A DNA stretch of 64,000 nucleotides from Nitrospina sp052156635 (GTDB lineage Bacteria > Nitrospinota > Nitrospinia > Nitrospinales > Nitrospinaceae), in assembly GCF_052156635.1 (NCBI RefSeq), contig NZ_JBQKUO010000002.1:372001-436000 (forward strand), read 5' to 3'. Under the pieces are notes generated by a model. That model had not been told where the DNA came from. It did no database searches and saw only the letters and a list, made by a program, of their open reading frames with translations. How positions within the stretch are numbered: position 1 is the stretch's first letter; every line of letters starts with the position of its first letter. Both the position numbers and the translations under genes were made by a program. This document shows positions 32,253 through 41,393 of the stretch, in pieces.

Positions 32253-34565
32253 TCAGGCAGGGGGAGTCGAGCGGGGCAGGGCGGGTTCCCGGGACCCCGG
32301 GGAGGTGGCCTGGGCAGAGGTGTCCGGCAATTCGATTATGAAAGCAGTGCCCTTGGGATTGTTGTCGGCCACCTGGATGCTCCCGTTGTGCTCGTTTATG
32401 ATGCGGGTGACGATGGCAAGCCCCAAACCGGTGCCGCGTTTTTTGGTGGTGAAATGGGGCAAAAACAACTTGTCGCGATCAGACGGATTTATCCCTTTTC
32501 CATTATCTGAAAAGTGAATCTGGATGGTGCCCGACCGTTTGTCCTTGCGCGTGGCGATCCGAAGGGTGCCGCCTGCATCAATGGCGTCCAGCGCGTTGTC
32601 AAAAAGATTAATAAAAACGCGGCGGATCTGCTCCGGATCGATGTTGAGAAGAGAAATTCCCTGATCAAACTCTTTGGCCACGTGTGGTTTTTTAGTATGG
32701 TTTTTGTACAGTTTGTGAACGTCGTCGATAATCTGGTGGACGGATGCCGGACGGGGCCGGGGGGTGGGCATTCGGGAAAACCTCAAAAATTCATTGAGCA
32801 GGTCCTTCATGCCTTCCACTTCCTGGGTGATGATACGGATGCTCTCGTCAAATACCTTGGCGAACGACTTCTTGTCTTCATAATATTTTTTACGAAGGCG
32901 CTGCGTGTTTAGCTGAATCGGTGTCAGCGGATTCTTGATCTCATGAGCAATGCCCTGCGCCACTTCCTGCCAGGCGGAAATTTTTTGCGCCTTGATGAGC
33001 TGCGTCACATCTTCAAACACAAGAAGGATTCCCAGGTATTTTCCCGAACTGTCACGCATGAATTTGATGTTCACCAAAAAGGTGCGGGTGCTGTCACCGA
33101 CGGTCAATTCCAGTTTTTTCTCAAAGGATTCCTGCTGGCTCACATCGATTTGCTTAATGGTGTTGCGGATGGCATCTCGAAAAACCGGGTCAAACGCTTC
33201 TTTATAACTTCGCCCATAAACCTTGCGATCGCCCATTTTAAGCAGACGTTTTGCCCCTTTATTGATGGTGGTGATGATGCCTGTTTTATCAATGGAAACC
33301 ACCCCCGCACCGATATTTTCCAGAATGGTTTCCGTGTAGTAACGGCGGCGCTCCAGTTCTATATTCGTGTCGCTCAGGTTTTTGTGCACCCGGTCTATCT
33401 TGATACGGCTCTGTTTTAATTCATCTGTCATGCTGTTGAACGAATTGACCAGCATGCCAATTTCGTCGTTGGTGGCGACGTCCACTTTGAAGTTGAGGTC
33501 GCCCTCGGCAATGCGCCGTGTTCCCTGTGCCAGTTCCTGAATGGGAACCGTAATACCCCGCGCCATGTAAAAACCAAGCCAGATGGCGGAAAACAGGATC
33601 AACAGTGTCATTAAAATGAAGGTGACAAAATAATTGGCGCTGACAGGCAGCTTGAGAAAACTCTGTTTTTTATACTCTTCGAATGCATTCCGGATGCTTT
33701 CGATTTTGAAAAGCGTGCTTTGCGGGATTTTCGAAAGGGTCAGGATGTAACCCCAGATGGCCGGTTTGTCCTCCAGACGCTGAATGAGGGGAGTGATCAC
33801 CACCATATAATTGCCCTTGGTGAATGAGCGGGGCTCGGTAATCGTTTCATTTGCCATGCTTTCCTGAATCAGGTCTGAGTAATCCTTGTTTGTGTAGGTC
33901 TCCGGCATGGAACGGCTGGCATAGGAAACGACCACGCGGCCCTCGTGGTCGTAAATGATTATTCCCCCCAGTTGATATTCTTCCACTTTCATTTCCGTTA
34001 GCCGCCTCAACTGGTCGCGTCGGTCTTCCAGGTAGAGTTGGTTGTTGGTGATGAACTGCTCCAGTTTTTTTGCATAAAACAGGTTGGTCTTTTCCACGTG
34101 GGAATAGTATTCCCGCGCGACTTCCATGGACTGCTGAAGGGATTGTTCCACCTGGACACTGAACCAGGTTCCAATGCTGTAGCTGAACAATTTGCTCGCT
34201 ACGAAAAACAATAGAACCGAAGGGACAAGGGCCAGGGTTAAAAAGGCGAGTATCAGTTTTGTCTGGAATTTCGCCCCGATCATAAGACTTTTACGTTCGT
34301 TGTACAGCTTCGTCAGATTGCGCGCAATCAACGTCACCAACAGGACCAGGAGGATGATTATGACGTTGAAAAGAAGAAGGACTGGGATATTGTCCGAAAT
34401 GGTGGCGTTTTGCTGGCGCAGGTAAGAGAACTCAAAGTAAGACAGCAGGCCAAGCGCAATGATGATCAGGGCCAAATTGCGGCGGGCCCGATTTTTTTTC
34501 CTTCGAAGCTGGTCTTCGGTGAGGTGGGAATCGTATGGATTATTTGCTAAAGGCTCGAACGGCAT
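32253..34565 (-). CDS. NtrY-like membrane sensor histidine kinase
   Basis: A 770-residue kinase. The N-terminus has three hydrophobic segments, followed by a periplasmic sensor region and another membrane helix near residue 310. HAMP (about 330-385), PAS (about 405-510), HisKA with phospho-acceptor His541 (AQGIAHEIKNPLTPIQ) and HATPase_c (NLFDNALDAID, DNGKGI, GTGLGLAIV) follow. The architecture is that of NtrY, the nitrogen/redox-type sensor. No NtrX-like response regulator lies next to it in the window. Its start overlaps the DUF4390 gene by 26 bases, so the two are translated together. The C-terminal Ser/Pro tail is unremarkable. Confidence 0.9.
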   Translation of the reverse strand: MPFEPLANNPYDSHLTEDQLRRKKNRARRNLALIIIALGLLSYFEFSYLRQQNATISDNIPVLLLFNVIIILLVLLVTLIARNLTKLYNERKSLMIGAKFQTKLILAFLTLALVPSVLLFFVASKLFSYSIGTWFSVQVEQSLQQSMEVAREYYSHVEKTNLFYAKKLEQFITNNQLYLEDRRDQLRRLTEMKVEEYQLGGIIIYDHEGRVVVSYASRSMPETYTNKDYSDLIQESMANETITEPRSFTKGNYMVVITPLIQRLEDKPAIWGYILTLSKIPQSTLFKIESIRNAFEEYKKQSFLKLPVSANYFVTFILMTLLILFSAIWLGFYMARGITVPIQELAQGTRRIAEGDLNFKVDVATNDEIGMLVNSFNSMTDELKQSRIKIDRVHKNLSDTNIELERRRYYTETILENIGAGVVSIDKTGIITTINKGAKRLLKMGDRKVYGRSYKEAFDPVFRDAIRNTIKQIDVSQQESFEKKLELTVGDSTRTFLVNIKFMRDSSGKYLGILLVFEDVTQLIKAQKISAWQEVAQGIAHEIKNPLTPIQLNTQRLRKKYYEDKKSFAKVFDESIRIITQEVEGMKDLLNEFLRFSRMPTPRPRPASVHQIIDDVHKLYKNHTKKPHVAKEFDQGISLLNIDPEQIRRVFINLFDNALDAIDAGGTLRIATRKDKRSGTIQIHFSDNGKGINPSDRDKLFLPHFTTKKRGTGLGLAIVTRIINEHNGSIQVADNNPKGTAFIIELPDTSAQATSPGSREPALPRSTPPA

Positions 34566-35226
34566 TGTTCAATCCCCCGCCGTGCGTCCCGGAAGGGCTC
34601 CGAAGAGGTTGAGTCGCATCCGCGGGGAATCCTTTGTTGGGTTCCACCTGGATCAGACTGGATTCAGTCCACGAAGTTTCGAAATCGTGGATCGGTACGA
34701 AAAACAACAACCAGTTGAAGGGGAACCAGAGGCCGTCATCGTTGATCATTTCCGCCTTGACGCGGACATAATACCATTCGTCGGGATCGAGAAGGTATAT
34801 CGAGGACAGGGGGATATCCTTCAAAGTCATCATCAATTCCCGGCACAAGTCCGATTTCCGGGTCACCACCTTACGTTCCATATTGTCACCCTGCGAAGAA
34901 AACTCATAGGTTTTTTTGAGGGTATCGTACTGTACTGTGTGGGTGATGGTTTTTTGGCTGATCATTTCGTCCGGGTAAAAGCTTAAATGACGGCGAAGCT
35001 CAACTTTAAAATGGAACGTCAATGGGACACCGCTGTGCAAGGCTTCCATCATTTTGTCTGTAAAAGCATCGTGAAGCGTACCATCCACCAAAATCTGTTC
35101 ATGATCAGAGCGAAGGGTCACATCCGACAGAACCGGTTTGGCCCACGCCGGAATCACCATGAAGCCGATGCAAAGCAAAATGAGAATTCCCTGCCGGGCG
35201 CATCCTGAAACAGTTTGTGCCAACAA
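34540..35226 (-). CDS. Exported DUF4390 family protein
   Basis: A 228-residue protein with a signal peptide (GILILLCIGFMVIPAWA). The mature part matches DUF4390: DVTLRSDHEQILVDGTLHDAF, split here as DVTLRSDHEQ and LVDGTLHDAF, then PLTFHFKVELRR and the late WYYVRVKAEM. Members are typically encoded directly before an NtrY-like kinase, as here (26-base overlap), so an extracytoplasmic partner role in signal sensing is inferred. The roughly 30 C-terminal residues, within the overlap, look non-conserved. Confidence 0.8.
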   Translation of the reverse strand: MLAQTVSGCARQGILILLCIGFMVIPAWAKPVLSDVTLRSDHEQILVDGTLHDAFTDKMMEALHSGVPLTFHFKVELRRHLSFYPDEMISQKTITHTVQYDTLKKTYEFSSQGDNMERKVVTRKSDLCRELMMTLKDIPLSSIYLLDPDEWYYVRVKAEMINDDGLWFPFNWLLFFVPIHDFETSWTESSLIQVEPNKGFPADATQPLRSPSGTHGGGLNNAVRAFSK

Positions 35227-35515
35227 TTTATTTTTGTCCTTAAAATGTATCGCTAATTCAAAAAAGGAATTTCCAGCAGGGGATTCAGAAAACGACAGGT
35301 AAGCCAGCGATTAGATTTCCCCCAGTTGTAATATATCTTAAAGGATTTTAAAAAAGATGTAAATATTTACAAAAATTGAATTTATTTTGGCCTTGAAGGT
35401 TTGGAATCAGGTCATGGAAGGAAGATGCCGGGCGGGAAATCGAGCCCCATTTTAGCACTTTGAATTTGAATGGGTTTTTGAAGAACACCCGGTTGAAGGG
35501 GCGAACGTTGGGAGT

Positions 35516-38164
35516 TCAGCTTTTTTTCAGCAGGTCGCGAAGTTCATAAAGCTTCTCCAGGGCCTGGCGCGGGGTCAGGTCATCCAAATCCAGCCGTTTG
35601 ATCATTTGGATCAGGGGGGGAGGCACTTCGCCGAACAGGCCAAGCTGATGGGGGCCGGTTTCCGGCGGTTGAGGTTGTGCCAGTTTAGGAGTTCCGACCT
35701 CATCGTACTCGTTGTTTTCGAGATTGAACAGCACTTCGTTGGCGCGTTGCAGTACCTGCTCCGGAAGACCGGCGAGCCGGGCGACATGGATCCCGTAACT
35801 TTTGTCCGCGCCTCCGGGAATAATTTTTCTCAGGAAAATGATTTCGTCATTCCACTCCTTGATCTGCACGTTGTAATTTTTGACGCCGGGAAACAGCCTT
35901 TCGAGTTCCGTGAGTTCATGATAGTGAGTGGCGAATAATGTTTTGGCACCGATATGGTCAGGTCCCTGCAAAAACTCTACGATGGCCCAGGCGATGCTGA
36001 TGCCGTCGAAGGTGCTTGTTCCGCGGCCGATTTCATCAAGTATGATCAGGCTTCTGCGCGTGGCGTTGTTGAGAATGTTTGCAGTCTCGTTCATCTCTAC
36101 CATGAACGTGGACTGTCCTTTTTGCAAATGGTCCTGTGCGCCGACCCGGGAGAATATTCGGTCCACCAGTCCGATCTCTGCTTCCTCCGCAGGTACAAAA
36201 CAACCGATCTGAGCCATCAATACGATCAGTGCCACCTGGCGTAGGTACGTCGATTTGCCCGCCATGTTGGGCCCGGTGATGATAGCGACCTGGTGCCCAT
36301 CACAGTCGAGGTGGATGTCATTAGGTATAAAGGGCTGGTTGGGATCGATCAGTTCCACCAGCGGGTGACGGCCCTTTTGGACATGGAGCACGTCCCCTTC
36401 ATTGATTTGCGGACGACAATAATTTTGCTGGTGAGCAATTTGCGCGAAACCGAGAAGGGTGTCGAGTTCTCCAATGCGTTTCGCCATCGCCTGAATACGC
36501 GTCCCCTCCGCAGCAACGGACTGCCGAATCTCATGAAAAAGCCTTTGTTCAATGATCTGCACTTTTTCTTCGGCACCCGTGATTTCGGATTCGTATTGTT
36601 TGAGTTCCGGGGAGATGAAGCGTTCGGCGTTGACCAAAGATTGTTTGCGGATGTAGTCGTCGGGTACGCGGTCGAGGTTTTTCTTTGTGATTTCTAAATA
36701 GTAGCCATAGATCTTGTTATAACCAACTTTGAGCTGCGGTATACCGGTGCGCTCTTTTTCCCGGGCCTCCAGGTTGGCGATGGACTGGTTGCTGTCCTTC
36801 ATAATGGATTTCAACCGGTCCAGTTCCTGGTCACAGCCAGGTTTGATGAGCCCGCCGTCTTTGATATTGAGGGGCGGGTCGTCCTCGATCCGTTCGTCGA
36901 TTTCCTGATACAAGTTATCAAGATTGTCCCACCCGTCGCGGATGGCACTCATGGCAGGCAGGGCGCAACGCCCGATCATCTCCTGGATTTCCGGAAATAC
37001 CCGAAGAGAATTTTTTAGCGCGATCAGGTCACGTGGAGTACACGTTGCCATCGAAATTTTACCGAGGAGGCGTTCCAGGTCAAAAATATGTTTCAATTTT
37101 TCGCGCAGGTCATTTCTTTCGAGCAGGTGTTCGCGGTAGTGGCCGACCAGGTCGAGGCGTTGTTCAATCGATTCCAGCCGAATGAGTGGTTTCAGGATCC
37201 ATTCCCGCAACCGGCGCGCACCCAATGGAGTGCAGGTCGCGTCCAGGTGTCCCAGAAGAGAATGTTTGCGCTGGCCGTCGCTCGATTGCACCAGTTCCAG
37301 GCTGTTGATGGTGGACTGATCCAGCATCATGGAATCCTGCGTGCTGAAAGTGGACAGCGACGTGATGTGGTGCAGGGCGGATTTCTGGGTTTGCTTCAGG
37401 TACTGGAGCAGGGCGCCGGCAGAACCCACCGCTGCAGACCAGGTTTCGCACCCGAACCCTTCCAGCGTTTTTGTCTTGAAATGCTCAGTCAGCACTCGAC
37501 GTGCCTGGCCTTGCTGATACGTCCAGTCTTCAACCGGCTGAATGAAAAAATCTGTGTCGGCCAGTGCCGGAGGACGTGGTCCGTTTCCGTTTAGGGTGCT
37601 TTCCGGTATCAGGATTTCCTTGGGATCGAGTTTGGCCAACTCATCCTGAAGTAAACTTTCTGCAGAGGGAGGAAGCTCGGTGACCTTGAAGAGGCCCGTT
37701 GACATGTCCAGTGCCGCAAGGCCCGTCTGTTCCTTGCCGAAATAAAGGGAAACCAAAAAGTGATGGCTTTTGGGATCGAGCAGGTTGTCATCCAAAACCG
37801 TTCCGGGTGTGATGACGCGCACGACTTCCCTGCGTACCAGTCCTTTCGTCTGCTTCGGGTCTTCCATCTGCTCACAGATGGCGATGGTTTTGCCACTCTT
37901 CACGAGTCGGCTGATGTACATATTGGCGGAGTGATGCGGAATTCCGCACATGGGAATGGCGTTGGGTTTGTTTTTGTTGCGGGAGGTGAGGGCGATGTCG
38001 AGGAGTTTCGACGCCTCCTTCGCGTCCTCGTTGAACATTTCGTAGAAATCGCCCATCCGGAAAAACAAAATGGCGTCGGGAAACTCCTTTTTGATGCTCT
38101 GGTACTGCTGCATCATGGGAGTGTCGTCGTCTACCACGTTCTGCTTATTGGCGTTTTTGGCCAT
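35516..38164 (-). CDS. mutS: DNA mismatch repair protein MutS
   Basis: An 882-residue full-length MutS. The N-terminal mismatch-reading Phe-x-Glu motif is in FFRMGDFYEMF. The ATPase domain has Walker A ITGPNMAGKST (about residues 627-638), DEIGRGTSTFDG, and THYHEL. The C-terminus ends with the short helical segment DLTPRQALEKLYELRDL. It binds mismatches and starts repair with MutL, which is not in the window. It follows the HIT gene by 12 bases and is the last gene of the leftward queD/PTPS-to-mutS block. Confidence 0.96.
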   Translation of the reverse strand: MAKNANKQNVVDDDTPMMQQYQSIKKEFPDAILFFRMGDFYEMFNEDAKEASKLLDIALTSRNKNKPNAIPMCGIPHHSANMYISRLVKSGKTIAICEQMEDPKQTKGLVRREVVRVITPGTVLDDNLLDPKSHHFLVSLYFGKEQTGLAALDMSTGLFKVTELPPSAESLLQDELAKLDPKEILIPESTLNGNGPRPPALADTDFFIQPVEDWTYQQGQARRVLTEHFKTKTLEGFGCETWSAAVGSAGALLQYLKQTQKSALHHITSLSTFSTQDSMMLDQSTINSLELVQSSDGQRKHSLLGHLDATCTPLGARRLREWILKPLIRLESIEQRLDLVGHYREHLLERNDLREKLKHIFDLERLLGKISMATCTPRDLIALKNSLRVFPEIQEMIGRCALPAMSAIRDGWDNLDNLYQEIDERIEDDPPLNIKDGGLIKPGCDQELDRLKSIMKDSNQSIANLEAREKERTGIPQLKVGYNKIYGYYLEITKKNLDRVPDDYIRKQSLVNAERFISPELKQYESEITGAEEKVQIIEQRLFHEIRQSVAAEGTRIQAMAKRIGELDTLLGFAQIAHQQNYCRPQINEGDVLHVQKGRHPLVELIDPNQPFIPNDIHLDCDGHQVAIITGPNMAGKSTYLRQVALIVLMAQIGCFVPAEEAEIGLVDRIFSRVGAQDHLQKGQSTFMVEMNETANILNNATRRSLIILDEIGRGTSTFDGISIAWAIVEFLQGPDHIGAKTLFATHYHELTELERLFPGVKNYNVQIKEWNDEIIFLRKIIPGGADKSYGIHVARLAGLPEQVLQRANEVLFNLENNEYDEVGTPKLAQPQPPETGPHQLGLFGEVPPPLIQMIKRLDLDDLTPRQALEKLYELRDLLKKS

Positions 38165-38176
38165 GACCGGATTTGT

Positions 38177-38671
38177 TTAAATTTTGAGTTCCTGAAAAAC
38201 GGGATACAGTCGCTGAAATGTGGCTTCGATGTGTTCCGGATGCACCTTGGTATCGGCGAGAACAGGCATGAAGTTGGTGTCGCCGGTCCACCGCGGTACG
38301 ATGTGGCAATGGATGTGTTCCTCAAACCCCGCCCCGCCGCTTTTGCCGATGTTGTATCCGACGTTGAAGCCGTCCGGGTGGTACGAAGCGCGCAAAATCT
38401 CCATCGATTTCTGAGTGAGCAGGCCGATCTCCGCCAGCTCCTCCGCGCTCAGATCGGTGAGGCAGGACAGGTGGCGGTAGGGCGATACCATGAGGTGCCC
38501 ATTTGAATACGGGTAAATATTGATGATGACAAAACTCAGTTCACCGCGGTACAGCAGTTTACGCCCCATGTCGTCATTGGCCTGAGGACCGGTGCAGAAA
38601 ATGCATTCCTTGGTTTTGTCGGATTTTATGTAATTCATGCGCCAGGGGGCCCAGAGGTTTTCCATATTCAC
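38177..38671 (-). CDS. HIT family nucleotide-binding protein
   Basis: A 164-residue histidine-triad protein. The triad is HIHCH with His119, His121 and His123 (EEHIHCHIVPRW). The N-terminal MENLWAPWRMNYI and C26xxxC-type cysteines are typical of the FHIT-like/AP4A phosphorylase-related branch found beside ybeY or phoH in many bacteria. Such enzymes split dinucleoside polyphosphates or nucleoside phosphoramidates. The substrate is unknown. Spacing to both neighbours is short (23 and 12 bases). Confidence 0.88.
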   Translation of the reverse strand: MNMENLWAPWRMNYIKSDKTKECIFCTGPQANDDMGRKLLYRGELSFVIINIYPYSNGHLMVSPYRHLSCLTDLSAEELAEIGLLTQKSMEILRASYHPDGFNVGYNIGKSGGAGFEEHIHCHIVPRWTGDTNFMPVLADTKVHPEHIEATFQRLYPVFQELKI

Positions 38672-38694
38672 TCTCCCGGCAGACGGCCGGAAAT

Positions 38695-39162
38695 TCAGAA
38701 ATTGCTGGTTCCGGAAGGTTGCCGGCCGGGGAAAATGTGGCCGAAGACTTCCTGCGTTTTGGACTTCATGAAACGTGCGTCCTTCCGGGACGTTTCGTGG
38801 TCGTAACCCATCAGGTGCAGTATGCCGTGAATGAGGAGGAGGATCAACTCCTCTTGCAGGGACAGGCGGTGATCGTGCGCCTGCCGGTCCGCCGTCTCGA
38901 CGGAGATGACGACATCGCCCAGCAGGCGGTCGCCGGTTTCGTTGACCGCATCCTCATCCTGTGGGAACGAAAGCACATCCGTGGCCTGGTTCTTGTCGCG
39001 GTACTCCAGGTTGAGCTCGTGGATTCGGGCATCGTCCGTCAGCAGGACACTGAGTTCGTCGTTCTCCAGATCCAGAAGCCTCAACACCCGGCGCGCTTCC
39101 TTTTTAATCCAGCGAACATCGATTTTGTGGACCGATTGGTCGTTTTTTACAAGGACGGGCAT
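38695..39162 (-). CDS. ybeY: Endoribonuclease YbeY (16S rRNA maturation)
   Basis: A 155-residue YbeY with the zinc-binding motif HGILHLMGYDHE (His112, His116, His122) and the upstream block RDKNQATDVLSFP. It processes the 3' end of 16S rRNA and takes part in ribosome quality control. Its position 64 bases after phoH matches the widely conserved phoH-ybeY pairing. Confidence 0.95.
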   Translation of the reverse strand: MPVLVKNDQSVHKIDVRWIKKEARRVLRLLDLENDELSVLLTDDARIHELNLEYRDKNQATDVLSFPQDEDAVNETGDRLLGDVVISVETADRQAHDHRLSLQEELILLLIHGILHLMGYDHETSRKDARFMKSKTQEVFGHIFPGRQPSGTSNF

Positions 39163-39226
39163 GGCGTCATTTTATCAGGATGGGTGGACTTGGCGGAATG
39201 GGTGTTTTGAAGGGAGATACGGGATT

Positions 39227-40207
39227 TCATTCAGAAGGGGGTGGTTCCTCGCTTTCGGCCCGGTCATAGGCACCTATGATTTTTTTCACCAGTTCGTGCC
39301 GCACCACGTCTTTCTGACCGAATTCGATCAGGTCGATGCCGTTGACGTCCTGCAAAATTCCTCTTGCGTGGATGAGACCGGACTGCACGCCGCGTGGCAG
39401 GTCTACCTGTGTGATGTCGCCGGTGACAACCATTTTGGACCGGAACCCCAGCCGGGTGAGGAACATCTTCATCTGTTCGCGGGTCGAGTTCTGGGCCTCG
39501 TCGAGGATGATGAACGAGTCGTTCAGCGTGCGTCCCCGCATATAGGCGAGGGGGGCGATTTCGATGTACCCTTCGGCAATCATCTGCTGGACCTGGTTGA
39601 ACTCCACCATTTCGTAGAGCGCGTCATAAAGCGGCATCAGGTACGGCTGGATTTTTTCAGCGATGTCTCCCGGCAAAAAGCCCAGCTTCTCTCCCGCTTC
39701 CACGGCGGGACGGGTGAGGATGATGCGCCGGAACTGCCGCTTCAAAAAACCCTCCACCGCCATGGCGACGGCGAGGTACGTTTTACCCGTACCGGCGGGG
39801 CCGATGGCGAGCACGATATCGTGCTGGCGGATGGCCTGGATCATTTTGCGCTGGGTGTTGCCCTTGGGAGTGATGAATCCTTTTTTGGGCGATACGGGAA
39901 TGCGTTCGCCGAACAGGCCTTTCAGGTCGACTTCCGGATCTTCCGCCATGAGCCGAATGGCAAATTTGATGTCGCCATTGACCAGTCGTTGGCCCGCGGC
40001 CAGCATGTCGTGCAGTTGCACGAGCAGGCGCTCGACCGCTTCCACCTCGTTGGGTTCACCACTGATCCGTATCTGGTTTTCCCGGGTGGTGATGCGGACG
40101 TTGAATTTTTTTTCGATCTGTTTGAGGTTGGTGTCCTGGGTACCGAATATTTCAGGAATGTATTCCGTGCTTTCGAGGAGCAATTCCCTGGAGGCGGTGT
40201 GATTCAA
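39227..40207 (-). CDS. PhoH-like ATPase (PhoL)
   Basis: A 326-residue protein with an N-terminal KH-like RNA-binding segment (NLKQIEKKFNVRITTRENQI) and a PhoH ATPase core. Walker A is GPAGTGKT at residues 136-143 and Walker B is SFIILDEAQN near residue 212. PhoH/PhoL proteins couple ATP hydrolysis to RNA metabolism, usually next to ybeY. The apparent start is TTG 40207; no ATG is available at a better position. The 132 bases upstream, to folE, may carry a promoter. Confidence 0.9.
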   Translation of the reverse strand: MNHTASRELLLESTEYIPEIFGTQDTNLKQIEKKFNVRITTRENQIRISGEPNEVEAVERLLVQLHDMLAAGQRLVNGDIKFAIRLMAEDPEVDLKGLFGERIPVSPKKGFITPKGNTQRKMIQAIRQHDIVLAIGPAGTGKTYLAVAMAVEGFLKRQFRRIILTRPAVEAGEKLGFLPGDIAEKIQPYLMPLYDALYEMVEFNQVQQMIAEGYIEIAPLAYMRGRTLNDSFIILDEAQNSTREQMKMFLTRLGFRSKMVVTGDITQVDLPRGVQSGLIHARGILQDVNGIDLIEFGQKDVVRHELVKKIIGAYDRAESEEPPPSE

Positions 40208-40339
40208 GCGGAGGCGACCTTTATCAAATGAACCTTGAATCCATTATATGGAGATTGGTTTCGGATGTCAAAGCATACCGAGGTCCATAAATGATTATAT
40301 TTAAATGAGTTGGTGCGCCTCCGCCAGGCCCGGAGAAGG

Positions 40340-40903
40340 TCAGGTGCGGTAACGCTGACTGCCATTGATCAGGCTCAGGAATTCACCGCGCGTACTGGGA
40401 TTGGTTTTGAAGTAACCCAGCATGGAGCTCGTCGTGGTGTACGAATTTTGTTTCTCCACGCCGCGCATGGACATGCACAGATGCAGAGCTTCGATGACCA
40501 CGGCGACACCCTTCGGTTTGAGCACACGATGGATGCAGTCGGCGATCTGTGTGGTCAGCCTTTCCTGGACCTGCAACCGGCGGCTGAATGCGTCCACCAC
40601 ACGGGGGATTTTACTGAGACCAATGATCTTCCCATCCGGCAAGTAGGCCACGTGGGCCTTGCCAAAGAAAGGAAGCATGTGGTGCTCGCACAGGCTGAAC
40701 ATGTCGATGTCCTTGACGATCACCATCTCATCGGTGTTGGCATCGGTGAACAGGGCATCATTCACCAGCTCGTCGATATTGACCCAGTAGCCACCGGTCA
40801 GAAATTTGAGGGAACGGGATACCCGTTCGGGGGTATTTTTCAGGCCTTCGCGCGAGGGGTCTTCTCCCAGCTCGAGCAAAAGCTTTTCAATCAACTCTTT
40901 CAC
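40340..40903 (-). CDS. folE: GTP cyclohydrolase I
   Basis: A 187-residue FolE. The zinc ligands are Cys72 and His75 (FSLCEHHMLPFFG) and Cys143 (LHLCMSMRGVEK). The family block LSKIPRVVDAFSRRLQVQER is intact. It converts GTP to 7,8-dihydroneopterin triphosphate, the entry point for folate, queuosine and tetrahydrobiopterin. Its start overlaps the end of the pyruvoyl-tetrahydropterin synthase-type gene by 17 bases, so the two enzymes probably act one after the other. Confidence 0.96.
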   Translation of the reverse strand: MKELIEKLLLELGEDPSREGLKNTPERVSRSLKFLTGGYWVNIDELVNDALFTDANTDEMVIVKDIDMFSLCEHHMLPFFGKAHVAYLPDGKIIGLSKIPRVVDAFSRRLQVQERLTTQIADCIHRVLKPKGVAVVIEALHLCMSMRGVEKQNSYTTTSSMLGYFKTNPSTRGEFLSLINGSQRYRT

Positions 40904-41312
40904 TGACTTGTCCTCTATAAGTTACGAAGTTGCGTGGAGATTCGTACAATTTGATTTGGTGAAGCAACCCGCCGCCGATTTTCGGTTCCAGCGCCTCCCA
41001 GAACTTGATAGCCAGATTTTCGGCAGTGGGGATGACCCCTTGCAAAAACTCCACGTCCATGTTGAGGTTTTTGTGATCAACCTTGTCGATGATCTCCTCG
41101 GTGACGAGCTTTTTGAGGAACTTGAGATCCAGAACCATTCCGGTTTCCGGGTCGACGTCCCCCTTGACGGTCACTTCCATGGTGTAATTGTGTCCATGAC
41201 CGTTGGGGTTATTGCAAAGGCCAAACACCTGGGCGTTTTTTTCGTCAGAAAAGGTTGGGTTGAACAGCCGGTGACTGGCGCAAAATTCTACTTTTCGTGT
41301 TATATAAATCAT
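40887..41312 (-). CDS. 6-Pyruvoyl-tetrahydropterin synthase / QueD family enzyme
   Basis: A 141-residue T-fold enzyme. Zinc-binding residues are His14 (CASHRL), His39 and His41, and the catalytic Cys33 sits in CNNPNGHGHNY. The C-x5-HGH spacing and neighbouring phrases (NNPNGHGHNY, DHKNLNMDV, TGMVLDLKFLKK) are those of animal PTPS, which makes tetrahydrobiopterin. Bacterial QueD usually has C-x3-HGH. The product may thus be 6-pyruvoyl-tetrahydropterin or carboxy-tetrahydropterin for queuosine. ATG 41312 was chosen because GGAAG precedes it. It is coupled to folE. Confidence 0.85.
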   Translation of the reverse strand: MIYITRKVEFCASHRLFNPTFSDEKNAQVFGLCNNPNGHGHNYTMEVTVKGDVDPETGMVLDLKFLKKLVTEEIIDKVDHKNLNMDVEFLQGVIPTAENLAIKFWEALEPKIGGGLLHQIKLYESPRNFVTYRGQVSERVD

Positions 41313-41393
41313 GGGTTTTCTTCCGTTCATGTTATTGGAGGGGGGCCGGATTGTCAATGGAATTCAGGGTTTAAAGCTTTTTGAAGGGGTAAT

